Assembly (NCBI RefSeq): GCF_004344915.1
Contig: NZ_SKFG01000021.1
Location: 1 to 64,000 of the forward strand
Source of the DNA: Paenibacillus albiflavus
GTDB taxonomy: Bacteria; Bacillota; Bacilli; Paenibacillales; NBRC-103111
DNA length: 64,000 nucleotides
Reading direction: 5' to 3'
Every line of letters starts with the position of its first letter. The first letter of the stretch is position 1. A model generated the notes under the pieces. The model was not told the origin of the DNA and ran no database searches. It saw only the letters and a list, made by a program, of their open reading frames with translations. A program made the translations under genes and the position numbers. This document shows positions 33,161-42,868 of this stretch, piece by piece.

Positions 33161-34738
33161 TCATTGCGCTTTCTTACGGTATTCTAACGGTGTCATTCCG
33201 TACTTATCCTTAAACTGTCTGCTAAAATAGGGGAGATATCGATAGCCTACCTGATCTGCAATTTCATAGATTTTGAGGCCCGGCTGCTTAAGCAATTCAC
33301 AGGCACGCTCCATTCGAAGCTGCACAAGCAATTCATTGAACGTATAGCCTGACTTCTCCTTAATGAGAAACCCCATATAGCTTGGTGAAAAAGAAAAATG
33401 CTCCGCAAAATCCTTTAATGTAATATTCTCACTCATGCGATCTTTAATCGTTTTGACAACATTACGGATAAATTTGCTATTGGATGTATTCGATTTATTA
33501 TGCAATCGCTCAGAAATGGCATATACATGATGCCTGAGCCAAGATCTGATATCATTGATCGTATCGAATTGCAGCAAGATATCCAGATTATGAAGCTCGA
33601 TTCCTAATAGCTCAAACAGATCTTCTTCCATTGAGCTTAAATGCTGCTCAAGCTTCCATACGATATAGCTGGATAAATTATGTACAGTAAATTTGGAACG
33701 CAAATGACGAATGGATTGAAACAAATTCTCAAATTCATCATAGATACCTACCAAATCATATTCGGTCATCGCTTTAAGCAGCGCTTCCATCCGCAAATCA
33801 AGCGTACGCGCATCGAGCATCTCCGGATCGCAGCGAACCTCTTCATACTTGATTACCGCACCTTTGCCAATAAACATCTTCCCCTCGACCGCTTCTACCG
33901 CCTGTTGAAAAGAGGCATGAAGCTGTTCGATAGTATAGACAGGCTCTCCTAGTCCTGTCGTGATCGAAGCGGATAAATGTTCTTGGACCGATTCATATAA
34001 CCGCTTCACGCATGGCTCAAGCTCTCGCTCCTCTACTAATAAAGCTATTCGCTGTGTATTTAGCTTACAATGCGGAATATTGCCATAGCTGAGCACAGCC
34101 TCATGCATCTGCTGCAAGAAAATTCGGGACATTTCCTGCTGTGTGCGATGATTCTCTGCAAGCTTCCATGCCAGCTTATCTAATTCCATCACGGCCACCC
34201 GAACAGGCCAATGCAAGGAATCAAGCCCATAGGACATAACAAGCTTTTTCCTTGCTTCGTGGTCAATATTCAATTCTCCCTCGAATAATCGTACGAGCAT
34301 ATCACGCTTGGCGATCGGAATCATTTGCTGATAAGCTTCCTCAACCTCCCGCTGCTTAAGAGCCTCATCCAAATCCTGTTTAACTTTGAGCAATGTTGCG
34401 ACAAGTTCACTATCATCCATCGGCTTAAGTACATAATTATAAGCCTTAAGCGACAAAGCTTGCTGAACATAACTGAACTCTTGATACCCGCTAACAAAAA
34501 TAATACGTATATCTGGCTTACATAGAAGCGCTGCCCGTGCAAGCTCCAGCCCAGACATATACGGCATATTCACATCGCTTACCAATATATCGATAGGCTG
34601 CTGCTCCATAATCTCGCAAGCAGACAGCGCATTATTTACCGTACCCTTAACTTCCATCCCCAGCTCAGACCACGGGATGAATTGACGCATCCCTTCCAAA
34701 TCAAGCTCTTCATCATCTACTAATAAAACGTTATACAT
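33161..34738 (-). CDS. YesN-type AraC-family response regulator
   Basis: A 525-residue regulator: receiver domain at residues 1-120 (VDDEE, phosphate acceptor Asp55 in ILVSDVNMPYMSG, Lys in YVLKPMDD), a long central region, and a C-terminal AraC DNA-binding domain with LKDFAEHFSFSPSYMGFLIK and the second helix-turn-helix ending YEIADQVGYRYLPYFSRQFK. It follows the second binding-protein gene by 35 bases and precedes its kinase by 13, with TAGGAGG before the start. It is expected to activate the sugar-uptake genes of this cluster. Confidence 0.93.
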   Translation of the reverse strand: MYNVLLVDDEELDLEGMRQFIPWSELGMEVKGTVNNALSACEIMEQQPIDILVSDVNMPYMSGLELARAALLCKPDIRIIFVSGYQEFSYVQQALSLKAYNYVLKPMDDSELVATLLKVKQDLDEALKQREVEEAYQQMIPIAKRDMLVRLFEGELNIDHEARKKLVMSYGLDSLHWPVRVAVMELDKLAWKLAENHRTQQEMSRIFLQQMHEAVLSYGNIPHCKLNTQRIALLVEERELEPCVKRLYESVQEHLSASITTGLGEPVYTIEQLHASFQQAVEAVEGKMFIGKGAVIKYEEVRCDPEMLDARTLDLRMEALLKAMTEYDLVGIYDEFENLFQSIRHLRSKFTVHNLSSYIVWKLEQHLSSMEEDLFELLGIELHNLDILLQFDTINDIRSWLRHHVYAISERLHNKSNTSNSKFIRNVVKTIKDRMSENITLKDFAEHFSFSPSYMGFLIKEKSGYTFNELLVQLRMERACELLKQPGLKIYEIADQVGYRYLPYFSRQFKDKYGMTPLEYRKKAQ

Positions 34739-34773
34739 GGACTGTTCCTCCTAAATAGAAGTTAATGTGGTCC

Positions 34774-36444
34774 TTATTGCGAATTAAGCACATGTAAATT
34801 TGAATGCCATTTAGCTGTAATATAGTCCAAATATTGCCCAAACCCGATCGCCATCGATTCGTTATGCGCATTGTCCAGGATTTTGAAAACTTCCTCATCC
34901 GTCATCCCAAACATCGCATCTGCTCTAGCTTTAATCCAGATCTCCTTCACCCTTCGATAGATTAGCCCTTCTTGCGTATCCGGCATTGGATGCAGGTTAA
35001 TGAATGGTGTTGCATCCCCTTGCGATTTCCAAGTCACCTTGCGCTGCCAATACGTTGACCAGTTCTGCTTTTCTTCCGGCAATGTTGCTTCATAGGCACT
35101 CTTGGTTTGGTCTATATATACTGTGTTGCCTACCCATATCATATCGCCAGATATCGATTGAATCTGAGCGAGACCAAGGGCTTCACTATATTTGCTTGTA
35201 AATCTAGGCGTAATGCCATCCTCATTAAATCCATCCCAATAGCCATCTGGCCCAGGTGGACCCCACATCTGAATAGCCGAGCCTTCAGGACCTGTCATCC
35301 AATCAAGCATGGCAAAAATAGCTTCAGGATTCTTGGCGTTGGTCGTGATTGTTGCTACATTCCATCCTAAAATATTGTAAGTACCTGGATAAATCCGACT
35401 TGGATCTAACCCCTTTTTGTATATCGGATCAATGAAGAAGTACCCATCGTCTGGATTCAACCTGGATAGCTCAGCATTTGCCATCACGGCCATTTTCATC
35501 GGATCAACACTGGCGAATATGGCAACCTTGCCATTCATTAGCTTATCAAATACTTGCTGTTCGCTTTGCGTTAATGCATCTTGTGTCATTAAGCCTTCTC
35601 GCATAAGCTTTGCCACATAAGCTGCTGATTCTCGAAATCCTTCATCTTTATAGATCGAAGTCATCTTATCGCCAGTTGTCACAGCATAATTTCGCGTAAA
35701 ACTAAAATTATCTTCCTTGAACGCTGAGAATAGCTGATCGATACCATGTCCTTCTTTTGCAAGACCTGTTTCAAATGGGACTACATCTGGATAACTAATC
35801 TTCACTTGTCGTAAATAGTTATATAAATCATCGGTCGTCTGGAGCTTGGGTGAGCCCAGCTCTCGATATATCTTTTTGTTAACCACATATCCCGCATTGC
35901 CATTGGGTTGATTTGTATAATAATTCGGAAAATAATAAATTTTTCCATCCTCTGCACGCAGCAAATTCAACACCTTGGGTCCAGCCCATTTTTTGAGATT
36001 CGGATATTTGTCGATATAATCATCTAATGGAACAAGCAGACCTGCTTGACGCAATCGCTCCAAGTCGGAATCTCTTTGTCCCCATATAATGTCTGGCAGC
36101 TTCTTGCTAGCAATCATCTTCTGCAGCTTGTGTGCGCCATTACCTTCTGGACTAATCCCAGTTACGTGAATTTTCAGATGATCTTGAATCCACTTAGACG
36201 ATGGATCAGCGCCCCACTTCGGCATATTGTAGTAGCTGTAATGGCCATAAAATGTTACATTCAGAGGTTCCTTCCCGAACTCATAAAATCCGCTGCCAGA
36301 CGGGACACTTTCTTCGCTCGTCTCCTTAATTGGAACAGCTTCATTTGGAGTAATTTGGCTAATAGCATGACTACATGCTACTAGGATTAATATTGAAATC
36401 AGAAGTAAAACGAACAGAATGAGCTTTCTCCTCTCCCGATTCAC
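34774..36444 (-). CDS. Extracellular solute-binding lipoprotein (family 1, second copy)
   Basis: A 556-residue lipoprotein starting at GTG 36444, eight bases after AGGGGG. The signal ends in LILVACSH with Cys24 as lipidation site. The mature protein matches the long (about 530-residue) LipO-like binding proteins of Paenibacillus: LNVTFYGHYSYYNMPKWGAD, LPDIIWGQRDSDLERLRQAG, then AEDGKIYYFPNYYTNQPNGN and a C-terminal MLDWMTGPEGS. It is a clear paralogue of the product at 36593-38287. A strong hairpin separates the two genes. Its place next to the sensor genes suggests it could present ligand to the kinase rather than only to the transporter. Confidence 0.9.
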   Translation of the reverse strand: MNRERRKLILFVLLLISILILVACSHAISQITPNEAVPIKETSEESVPSGSGFYEFGKEPLNVTFYGHYSYYNMPKWGADPSSKWIQDHLKIHVTGISPEGNGAHKLQKMIASKKLPDIIWGQRDSDLERLRQAGLLVPLDDYIDKYPNLKKWAGPKVLNLLRAEDGKIYYFPNYYTNQPNGNAGYVVNKKIYRELGSPKLQTTDDLYNYLRQVKISYPDVVPFETGLAKEGHGIDQLFSAFKEDNFSFTRNYAVTTGDKMTSIYKDEGFRESAAYVAKLMREGLMTQDALTQSEQQVFDKLMNGKVAIFASVDPMKMAVMANAELSRLNPDDGYFFIDPIYKKGLDPSRIYPGTYNILGWNVATITTNAKNPEAIFAMLDWMTGPEGSAIQMWGPPGPDGYWDGFNEDGITPRFTSKYSEALGLAQIQSISGDMIWVGNTVYIDQTKSAYEATLPEEKQNWSTYWQRKVTWKSQGDATPFINLHPMPDTQEGLIYRRVKEIWIKARADAMFGMTDEEVFKILDNAHNESMAIGFGQYLDYITAKWHSNLHVLNSQ

Positions 36445-36535
36445 TTGAATTACCCCCTAAATTCACTGTTTAGTATCGTCCACAGCCATTATATTACCAA
36501 ATATTTGATGAACAGCCTACGCCAAAACTAGAAAT

Positions 36536-36581
36536 AGAGATATCCCTTGATAGATTTTCTAATCCACCAAGGGGTATCTCT
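36536..36581 (-). terminator. Hairpin between the two binding-protein genes
   Basis: AGAGATAtCCCTTG (36536-36549) pairs with CAAGGGgTATCTCT (36568-36581). On the minus strand it follows the first binding-protein gene by 12 bases with only a weak T tract (ATTTC). This fits a leaky terminator or 3-prime stabiliser that gives the binding protein more transcript than the regulator genes behind it. Confidence 0.65.
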
Positions 36582-36592
36582 TGCTAATCGTC

Positions 36593-38287
36593 TTATTTTT
36601 TTCCTGCAATTTTCGCTTTATTTTCTTGCCATTTTTGTGTGCGATACTCTAGTATTTTGCCATAGCCTAATGCTTGAGCATCTTTCTCAGCCTTATCAAG
36701 AACTTGATCAACTTCCGCATCGCTCTTCGTATTGGTGATTACATTCGCGTATACTTGAAGGAAAAATTCATCAAAGCTCTTCTGCATAATACCTAACTCA
36801 GAATCTGGTGATGGGCTGATTTGAATGAATTCAGTTACGTCATATTGTGTCGGCCAAGTAATTGTACTTTGATAACGCGCGCTCCAGTTTTGTTTTTCAG
36901 GAGGAAGAGCGGCTTCCAATTTCATCTTGGCAGGATCGATATATCCTGTGTTACCCGCAAACATAATGGCATCATTCTCTTTTTGAAGCTTAGCCACTTC
37001 TTCCGCATTGTATTTGTCAGTGAAGTTAGGCTTGCCATCGGCATCAAAACCTTTCCAATACTCACCTTCAGGCCCAAAGAATTGTAGGTTCATACCTTCT
37101 GGACTTGTCATATAATCAAGGAAAGCAAAGATGGCTTCCGGATCCTTAGCTGCTGTTGTAATGTAGCTTGCATTCCAACCCAAGGTTGTGTACGTACCAG
37201 GATAGATTTTATTTTTGTCCAAACCAGCCTTATGAATCGGCCAAATCATAAAGTAACCAGCATTTGGATCATTCTTAGTTAGAACATTATGACCTTCCAT
37301 GGCAAATACTGTTGGACTTGAGCTTGCATATACAGCAACTCTTCCCGCTAGAACTTTTTCTTTAACATTATCTTGCGTTTGCGTGAATGCATCCTGTGAA
37401 ATCAACTTTTCTCTAAATAACTTTGAAAGATATTTATGTGCTTCACGGAAAACTGGATCTGTGAAGAGGGAAGTTAATTTATTGTCCTTTGGTACTCCAC
37501 GAATATCTCTATTCAAGTAGGAATACAAAGTCCCTTCACCGAAAGCTGTATAAATTACGCCAAAGCCTTGAACGTTCTGACCCATATGCAGTTCAAGTGG
37601 AGTAATGGAATTGCCATACTTTTCTTTTACTTTCACTAAATAATCATATAAATCATCTGTAGTTTCTAGCTTTGGTGATCCTAACTCTTCATAGATTTTC
37701 TTGTTTACGACATATCCTGCATTACCAGCTGGACGCCCAGTGTACCAGTTAGGAAAGCGATACAGTTTACCGTCATCAGCACGCAAGAAGTTTAGATTGT
37801 CACCCATCCATGTTTTGAGATTCGGGTATTTATCTAAATAATCATCGTATGCAACAAGCTTGCCTTCTAAGCGTAATTTCTCAACCATTGGATCATCGCG
37901 TTGCGTCCAAATCATATCTGGCAAATCGTTGGAAGAAATCATAGTGCTAAGCTTTTGTTCATGAAGACCGTTTGCTGTGATCATTGTAATATCAACTTGC
38001 TTATTTTCCTTCAACCATTTACCTGCAGGTTTACTATCCCATTTAGGAAAGTCTATATCCCCATAATGGGAATATGCGGTGAAACTCAAAGGCTTGGCAC
38101 CTAGTACCCATTTGTCACCAGCTTCTGCACCGGGACTGCTCGAAGGTGCTTTCGCTACTTTAGGTGTTTCTGAAGGTGCCGATGATGCACTGCCACCAGC
38201 ATTGTTACTGCTGCAACCAGCTAGCAATGTTGACACTGCAAGAATAGTTGTAAAAGTCAGCAACGTTAGTTTCTTCTTTACTATCAT
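36593..38287 (-). CDS. Extracellular solute-binding lipoprotein (family 1)
   Basis: A 564-residue lipoprotein. The signal MIVKKKLTLLTFTTILAVST leads to LLAGC (Cys25), then a Ser/Pro/Gly-rich linker. The mature part has FTAYSHYGDIDFPKWDSKPA, LPDMIWTQRDDPMVEKLRLE and DDGKLYRFPNWYTGRPAGNA, the same order as its paralogue. ATG 38287 is preferred over 38308, because AGAGGGG lies 11 bases before it. It follows the two permease genes of the same strand, completing an importer of the LplABC/CUT1 type, probably for an oligosaccharide. The cluster has no ATPase gene, as is usual when a shared MsmX-like ATPase is used. Confidence 0.9.
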   Translation of the reverse strand: MIVKKKLTLLTFTTILAVSTLLAGCSSNNAGGSASSAPSETPKVAKAPSSSPGAEAGDKWVLGAKPLSFTAYSHYGDIDFPKWDSKPAGKWLKENKQVDITMITANGLHEQKLSTMISSNDLPDMIWTQRDDPMVEKLRLEGKLVAYDDYLDKYPNLKTWMGDNLNFLRADDGKLYRFPNWYTGRPAGNAGYVVNKKIYEELGSPKLETTDDLYDYLVKVKEKYGNSITPLELHMGQNVQGFGVIYTAFGEGTLYSYLNRDIRGVPKDNKLTSLFTDPVFREAHKYLSKLFREKLISQDAFTQTQDNVKEKVLAGRVAVYASSSPTVFAMEGHNVLTKNDPNAGYFMIWPIHKAGLDKNKIYPGTYTTLGWNASYITTAAKDPEAIFAFLDYMTSPEGMNLQFFGPEGEYWKGFDADGKPNFTDKYNAEEVAKLQKENDAIMFAGNTGYIDPAKMKLEAALPPEKQNWSARYQSTITWPTQYDVTEFIQISPSPDSELGIMQKSFDEFFLQVYANVITNTKSDAEVDQVLDKAEKDAQALGYGKILEYRTQKWQENKAKIAGKK

Positions 38288-38357
38288 GCTCCATATTACC
38301 CCTCTCATTATTAATTGCTATTTTCAAAGCGATAAACGCCTTAAAACAAGGTAACAA

Positions 38358-39254
38358 CTACTCTTTTAGAGATCCAATCATTACACCTTTGACAAAATGT
38401 TTCTGCACAAATGGATATACGAGAACAATCGGAATCGTTACGACCATCATAATTGCCATCTGTAGAGACTTGGCTGTGACCGTTCGTGCAGACTCCAAAA
38501 TGGCTAATGAGGCAGTGTCGAGAAGCGCTGACTGATCAGAAAGAACATTCGAATTCAAAGTTTGCCGTAATATCGTCTGAACCGGTATTAGGCTGTCACT
38601 CGTAATGTAAATACTTGCTAAAAACCAATCATTCCATTGCGCAACTGCAGTAAACAAGCTAAGAGTCGCAATGACCGGTCCTGATAATGGAAGTACAATT
38701 CGGAAAAAAATCCCCCAATTGCTGCAACCATCAATCTGAGCAGATTCTTCCAAACCAACAGGAAGACTCTTAAAGAAGGTACGAAATATAATCATATTCC
38801 ACACACTTACTAATGAGGGAATAATGAAAACAAGGAATGAATTCATCAAACCTAAGGACCGATTCAGAAGAAAAGATGGAATTAATCCCCCGCTAAAATA
38901 CATCGTAAAGATGAAGAATAACGTGTAAAACTTGCGTCCCATAAGATTGGGTCTAGTCAACCCATATGCTACAATCGCTGTTACAAGGATTGCGCTGATC
39001 GTACCGACCACAGTACGACTGATCGATATGAAGAAACCATTAAGGAGTCTTGTATCATTCAAAATAATCTGATAGTTTTCCAGCGTAAACTTTCTTGGCC
39101 AGAACGTTACACCACCTATTGCCGTGTCAGATCCTAAATTGAATGAAACGACTAAAGCGTTCCAAAAGGGATAAAGTGACGAGAAGGATAGCAGAATTAG
39201 AAAGACATATATGAATGCAACCATTACTCGATCGCTAAAGCCTAAACGTATCAA
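38358..39254 (-). CDS. YtcP/LplC-type sugar ABC transporter permease
   Basis: A 298-residue permease with six helices. The coupling motif reads EESAQIDGCSNWGIFFRIVLP, the EAA loop of MalG-type subunits, and the protein ends HFVKGVMIGSLKE, the usual end of YtcP/LplC proteins. TTG 39254 is taken as the start because GGGGAGG lies nine bases before it. The ATG at 39272 would overlap that ribosome site and has none of its own. It is 40 bases after the partner permease gene. Confidence 0.9.
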   Translation of the reverse strand: MIRLGFSDRVMVAFIYVFLILLSFSSLYPFWNALVVSFNLGSDTAIGGVTFWPRKFTLENYQIILNDTRLLNGFFISISRTVVGTISAILVTAIVAYGLTRPNLMGRKFYTLFFIFTMYFSGGLIPSFLLNRSLGLMNSFLVFIIPSLVSVWNMIIFRTFFKSLPVGLEESAQIDGCSNWGIFFRIVLPLSGPVIATLSLFTAVAQWNDWFLASIYITSDSLIPVQTILRQTLNSNVLSDQSALLDTASLAILESARTVTAKSLQMAIMMVVTIPIVLVYPFVQKHFVKGVMIGSLKE

Positions 39255-39294
39255 ATCAGTCTGCCTCCCCATTCATATTGTTTATTTAGACACT

Positions 39295-40272
39295 CTACCA
39301 TAGACTATTACCAGATCGGCGAGCAATGAAATTGGCTAGTGTAAGCAATGAAATACTAATCACAGCTCTGAACAGCCCCACCGCAGCGGCGTATGAATAT
39401 CGCTGACTTCCTAGTCCTACACGGTAGACGTAGGTATCAAGAACATCGGATACTGGCCTTAATACAGGGTTGCTTGCGAGCAGCAAGATATCTTCAAAAC
39501 CTGCACTTAGCAAACTACCGATTGCAAGAATCATAAAAATCGTAACGACAGGCATGATCGTAGGCAATGTAATCGTAAACATTTGTCTAAACTTACTAGC
39601 CCCATCCATATCTGCTGCCTCATACAAATGTGGATCAATTCCAGCAATCGCTGCCAAGAACACGATAGAATTAAAGCCAATATCTTTCCACACATTAGTT
39701 GAAACCAATATGGCCCAAAAATACTCTGGAATGGAGAGAAAATTAATCGGTTCGTCAATCGCTCCAATCTTCCCTAGTAAAATATTGATGCTTCCATTCT
39801 CAGTGGATAGCAAGCTCATGGTAAGGCCAGCAACGATAACCCAAGAAAAGAAATAAGGCAAATAGGTAATTGTCTGAACTGCCCTCTTAAAGACCATATG
39901 CCGCACTTCATTAAGCATAAGAGCTAATATAATCGGAGCGGGAAAACCTATCAGAAACTTCAGAAAACTGATAACGACCGTATTCCGCATAACCGTACCA
40001 AACTCTGGCGCATTAAAAAACATCGTAAAATGCTTGAAGCCAACCCATGGATTATTCCAAATTTTTGAACCAGTAAAAATACTGTAGTCCATGAACGCGG
40101 TCAGCAACCCGTACATAGGCAGGTATGAGAAAACAAATACGAGTAAAAGTCCAGGCCACACCATCATTTGAATGTCCCATTGCTTCAATAATCTTGAAGT
40201 GAAGCCTTTGCTTGCCTTTGGCTGCTTCTTGGGCTTTGTTTGATATGACTTCTCTGCTTGTGCTAACGACAT
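39295..40272 (-). CDS. LplB-type sugar ABC transporter permease
   Basis: A 325-residue MalF-type permease: a basic N-terminal tail of about 28 residues, then six helices, with the coupling loop YEAADMDGASKFRQMFTITL and the end FIARRSGNSLW typical of LplB proteins. ATG 40272 is six bases after AGGGAGG; the ATG at 40278 touches that site. It is the first gene of a same-strand set of six (two permeases, two binding proteins, response regulator, kinase). A possible promoter (TTGACA 40351-40356 on the minus strand) precedes it. Confidence 0.92.
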   Translation of the reverse strand: MSLAQAEKSYQTKPKKQPKASKGFTSRLLKQWDIQMMVWPGLLLVFVFSYLPMYGLLTAFMDYSIFTGSKIWNNPWVGFKHFTMFFNAPEFGTVMRNTVVISFLKFLIGFPAPIILALMLNEVRHMVFKRAVQTITYLPYFFSWVIVAGLTMSLLSTENGSINILLGKIGAIDEPINFLSIPEYFWAILVSTNVWKDIGFNSIVFLAAIAGIDPHLYEAADMDGASKFRQMFTITLPTIMPVVTIFMILAIGSLLSAGFEDILLLASNPVLRPVSDVLDTYVYRVGLGSQRYSYAAAVGLFRAVISISLLTLANFIARRSGNSLW

Positions 40273-40509
40273 GCTCATCCTCCCTAGTTTTCATGGTATT
40301 AAATTCTTATAAACTAAATTGGAGGCCTGATAGTCATCCAATTAACAGCCTGTCAACCGAGTTAAATTCACAACTCACTGATTAGTACATTTACATTCTA
40401 CCTGTCACCCAAAAATCAAACTATATGACAAAAACGCGATTTTTTATACTTCGCCATGATATTTGTGCAACTATTTGCTGCAATTCGGTATAACGGGTTC
40501 AAGTCTCTG

Positions 40510-40731
40510 TTGAAATCGAATTCTTCTTAATTTATTTAATGGTAACAATATCGATTTCAAAGGAGACACGTAAACTTTGCCCCCCGCTATACCTACTTTC
40601 CGCAAAAGTTGCCTGGCAATTTCGGCTCAAAATAATAATCAGCGCTTGCCAAATAGCGAAAGCAGCTACGAGGGCGGATCGTTTCTGACGAAGCGTTAGA
40701 GTTTTGAGCAAAAATTCCAAAGAAGAATTTT
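40510..40731. repeat. Repeat-like spacer element with terminal hairpins
   Basis: The 515-base gap between the divergent LplB and pepT genes holds a structured block. TTGAAATCGA (40510-40519) faces TCGATTTCAA (40551-40560) as a perfect 10-bp inverted repeat. At the other end AAAATTC (40711-40717) faces GAATTTT (40725-40731). Between them a minus-strand frame of 62 codons (40532-40720) reads TLRQKRSALVAAFAIWQALI, then LSRNCQATFAESRYSGG, without a ribosome site. The arrangement looks like a dispersed intergenic element rather than a gene. Copy number cannot be checked here. Confidence 0.4.
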
Positions 40732-40787
40732 ATTAGGCAGGAGTCTATATTATAATGAATCTATACATTCATAAGGAGTGATCAAAG

Positions 40788-42023
40788 TTGAAGGATAAAC
40801 TAATCGAACGTTTGGTTCGGTACGCTAAAATTGATACGCAATCTAATGAGGATAGCGAGACATGTCCAACTACGGAAGGACAGCTAGTATTAGCGAATAT
40901 GCTCGTGGAAGAATTAAAGCAAATTGGAATGGAAGAAGTTACGATCGATGAGAATGGCTATGTCATGGCAACTCTTCCATCCAATTCGGACAAGCAAGTC
41001 CCAACAATCGGCTTCTTAGCGCATGTAGATACGGCAACGGATTTCACGGGTACGAATGTGCAGCCTCAAGTGATTGACAGCTTTGATGGCAATGACATTG
41101 TGCTTAATGAAGCCTTGGGTGTTGTACTCACGAACAAGGAATTTCCGGAGCTTCATAAATACAAAGGCCATACTCTGATCACAACAAATGGTACAACGCT
41201 GCTTGGGGCTGATGACAAAGCGGGTATTGCGGAGATTATGACAGCAATGGAGTACCTGATTCAGCATCCTGAAATTAAACATGGTCGTGTACGCGTTGCG
41301 TTCACACCAGATGAAGAGATCGGTCGCGGACCTAGCAGATTCGATGTTGCGGCATTCGATGCTACATATGCGTATACGATGGATGGCGGTCCGCTTGGTG
41401 AGCTTGAATATGAGAGCTTCAACGCTGCTGCTGCTAAGATCACCATTAAAGGCTCCAATGTACACCCAGGATATGCTAAAAACAAAATGATTAGCTCCAT
41501 GAAAATTGCGATGAAGCTGCATGCAGAGCTTCCAGAAGAAAAAGCTCCTGAATTAACGAAAGGCTATGAGGGCTTCTACCACCTGCTATCGATCAATGGT
41601 GATGTTGAACAAACCAAAATGTACTACATTATCCGTGATCATAGCCGTGAGAAATTCGAAGCGAAGAAAGCAAATATCGAACGCATTGTCGAGGAATACA
41701 AGAAGAAATATGGTGAATCTCGTCTTGAGCTTAATCTATATGATCAATACTACAACATGCGGGATAAGATTGAGCCTGTAATTGAAATTGTTGATATCGC
41801 TAGTGATGCTATGCGTTCTCTTAATATCGAGCCTATTATCAAGCCAATCCGCGGTGGGACAGACGGTTCTCAGCTATCCTATATGGGTCTGCCGACACCT
41901 AATATCTTCGGCGGCGGAGAGAACTTCCATAGTAAGTTCGAGTATGTCTCCGTCGATAACATGCAGAAGGCTGCACAAGTCATCATTGAAATCGTTCAAA
42001 GATTCGAGCGCCAAGGCAAATAA
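40788..42023 (+). CDS. pepT: Peptidase T (tripeptide aminopeptidase)
   Basis: A 411-residue M20 metallopeptidase that removes the N-terminal residue of tripeptides in the cytoplasm. Zinc-site motifs are visible: GFLAHVDTA near residue 79, [51 protein letters not shown] for the third ligand, and the late [19 protein letters not shown] with [15 protein letters not shown] 40788 is the start, nine bases after AAGGAG. The TATAAT box at 40751-40756 may be its promoter. Single gene with its own terminator. Confidence 0.95.
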   Translation: MKDKLIERLVRYAKIDTQSNEDSETCPTTEGQLVLANMLVEELKQIGMEEVTIDENGYVMATLPSNSDKQVPTIGFLAHVDTATDFTGTNVQPQVIDSFDGNDIVLNEALGVVLTNKEFPELHKYKGHTLITTNGTTLLGADDKAGIAEIMTAMEYLIQHPEIKHGRVRVAFTPDEEIGRGPSRFDVAAFDATYAYTMDGGPLGELEYESFNAAAAKITIKGSNVHPGYAKNKMISSMKIAMKLHAELPEEKAPELTKGYEGFYHLLSINGDVEQTKMYYIIRDHSREKFEAKKANIERIVEEYKKKYGESRLELNLYDQYYNMRDKIEPVIEIVDIASDAMRSLNIEPIIKPIRGGTDGSQLSYMGLPTPNIFGGGENFHSKFEYVSVDNMQKAAQVIIEIVQRFERQGK

Positions 42024-42043
42024 GCATTCGTGCTTTCCAGCAT

Positions 42044-42095
42044 AAAGGGGTGCCAAGAAAGTCATCATTAATCATGACTTCTTGGTACCCCTTTT
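42044..42095. terminator. Strong terminator shared by pepT and a TetR gene
   Basis: A stem of about 21 bp (AAAGGGGTgCCAAGAA... with TTCTTGGtACCCCTTTT) with one bulge lies between converging genes and is flanked by A and T runs. Confidence 0.85.
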
Positions 42096-42114
42096 GTAGC
42101 TTTTATCCATTTCA

Positions 42115-42708
42115 TTATGGCTTACCACATATTCCGTAGAAGAGCATATGAACCATGCCTTCAAAAAATGCATCCATATCTCCGCTTTGCTCTGCAAGTC
42201 CCAGCATCATTTCGTACTGATTCATATACAATTGAATAAGAGCAAGTACATTTGCAGTTGTAACATCATCTGAAATTTCGCCGCTATTTTTGCCTTCTTC
42301 AATCATTTGAGTAATGATCGGAATTTTCTTGTTCTGATATTGCACTTCAACATATTTTGCTAGCTCATGATCATTTAATAACATCTCTTTGATGAGGCGA
42401 GGTGGAAATTCCTTAAAGGATTCCTTCTCAAGAAAGAGGATATATTCAATTCGCTCTTTCAGCAAACGTTCCTCATTCATATAATCCTCAAAGTCTAGCA
42501 GCGCCTTATCCACATAGCTGATAAACGCTTCCCTAAGCAGCAACTCCTTACTACCAAAATAATTATAAATCGTCACCTGCGACACATTCGCTGTTTTGGA
42601 AATATCCGCAATGCGAATTCGCTTTGGATCCGATGTTCGCAGCATTTCCAACGTCGTTCTCATAATTTTCGTTTTGATGCTTTTCGCTCTTTTTTCAAAA
42701 CCGTTCAT
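42115..42708 (-). CDS. TetR-family regulator of the adjacent ABC exporter
   Basis: A 197-residue regulator: DNA-binding helices at residues 10-55 (IKTKIMRTTLEMLRTSDPKR, IRIADISKTANVSQVTIYNYF, SKELLLREAF) and a helical C-terminal domain. ATG 42708 is preferred over 42729 because AGGGTGG lies eight bases upstream. The gene is divergent from an ABC exporter pair. The space between contains an extended inverted repeat (ATGAAATAT...ATATTTCAT) and further GAAAT-type motifs beside its own promoter, so it most likely controls both directions. Confidence 0.87.
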   Translation of the reverse strand: MNGFEKRAKSIKTKIMRTTLEMLRTSDPKRIRIADISKTANVSQVTIYNYFGSKELLLREAFISYVDKALLDFEDYMNEERLLKERIEYILFLEKESFKEFPPRLIKEMLLNDHELAKYVEVQYQNKKIPIITQMIEEGKNSGEISDDVTTANVLALIQLYMNQYEMMLGLAEQSGDMDAFFEGMVHMLFYGICGKP

Positions 42709-42781
42709 AGCCGTGTCCACCCTACTCATAGATAGTTATGAAATTAATGAAATCATTTAGTTAAAATATTTCAAAATATCG

Positions 42782-42843
42782 TTGACGAAAATTTGGTTCA
42801 GGTATATTATAACATATGAAATATATAGCTCATAATATTTCAT
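42782..42843 (+). promoter_or_regulatory. Promoter and palindromic operator of the ABC exporter pair
   Basis: TTGACG (42782-42787) and TATTAT (42805-42810) are exactly 17 bases apart. Starting six bases downstream, ATGAAATAT (42816-42824) and ATATTTCAT (42835-42843) form a perfect 9-bp inverted repeat with a 10-base spacer, spanning the expected transcription start. AATATTTCAAAATAT lies upstream near 42765-42779. Confidence 0.65.
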
Positions 42844-42868
42844 TTTTTTCATTCCCGGAGGTGTAGGT

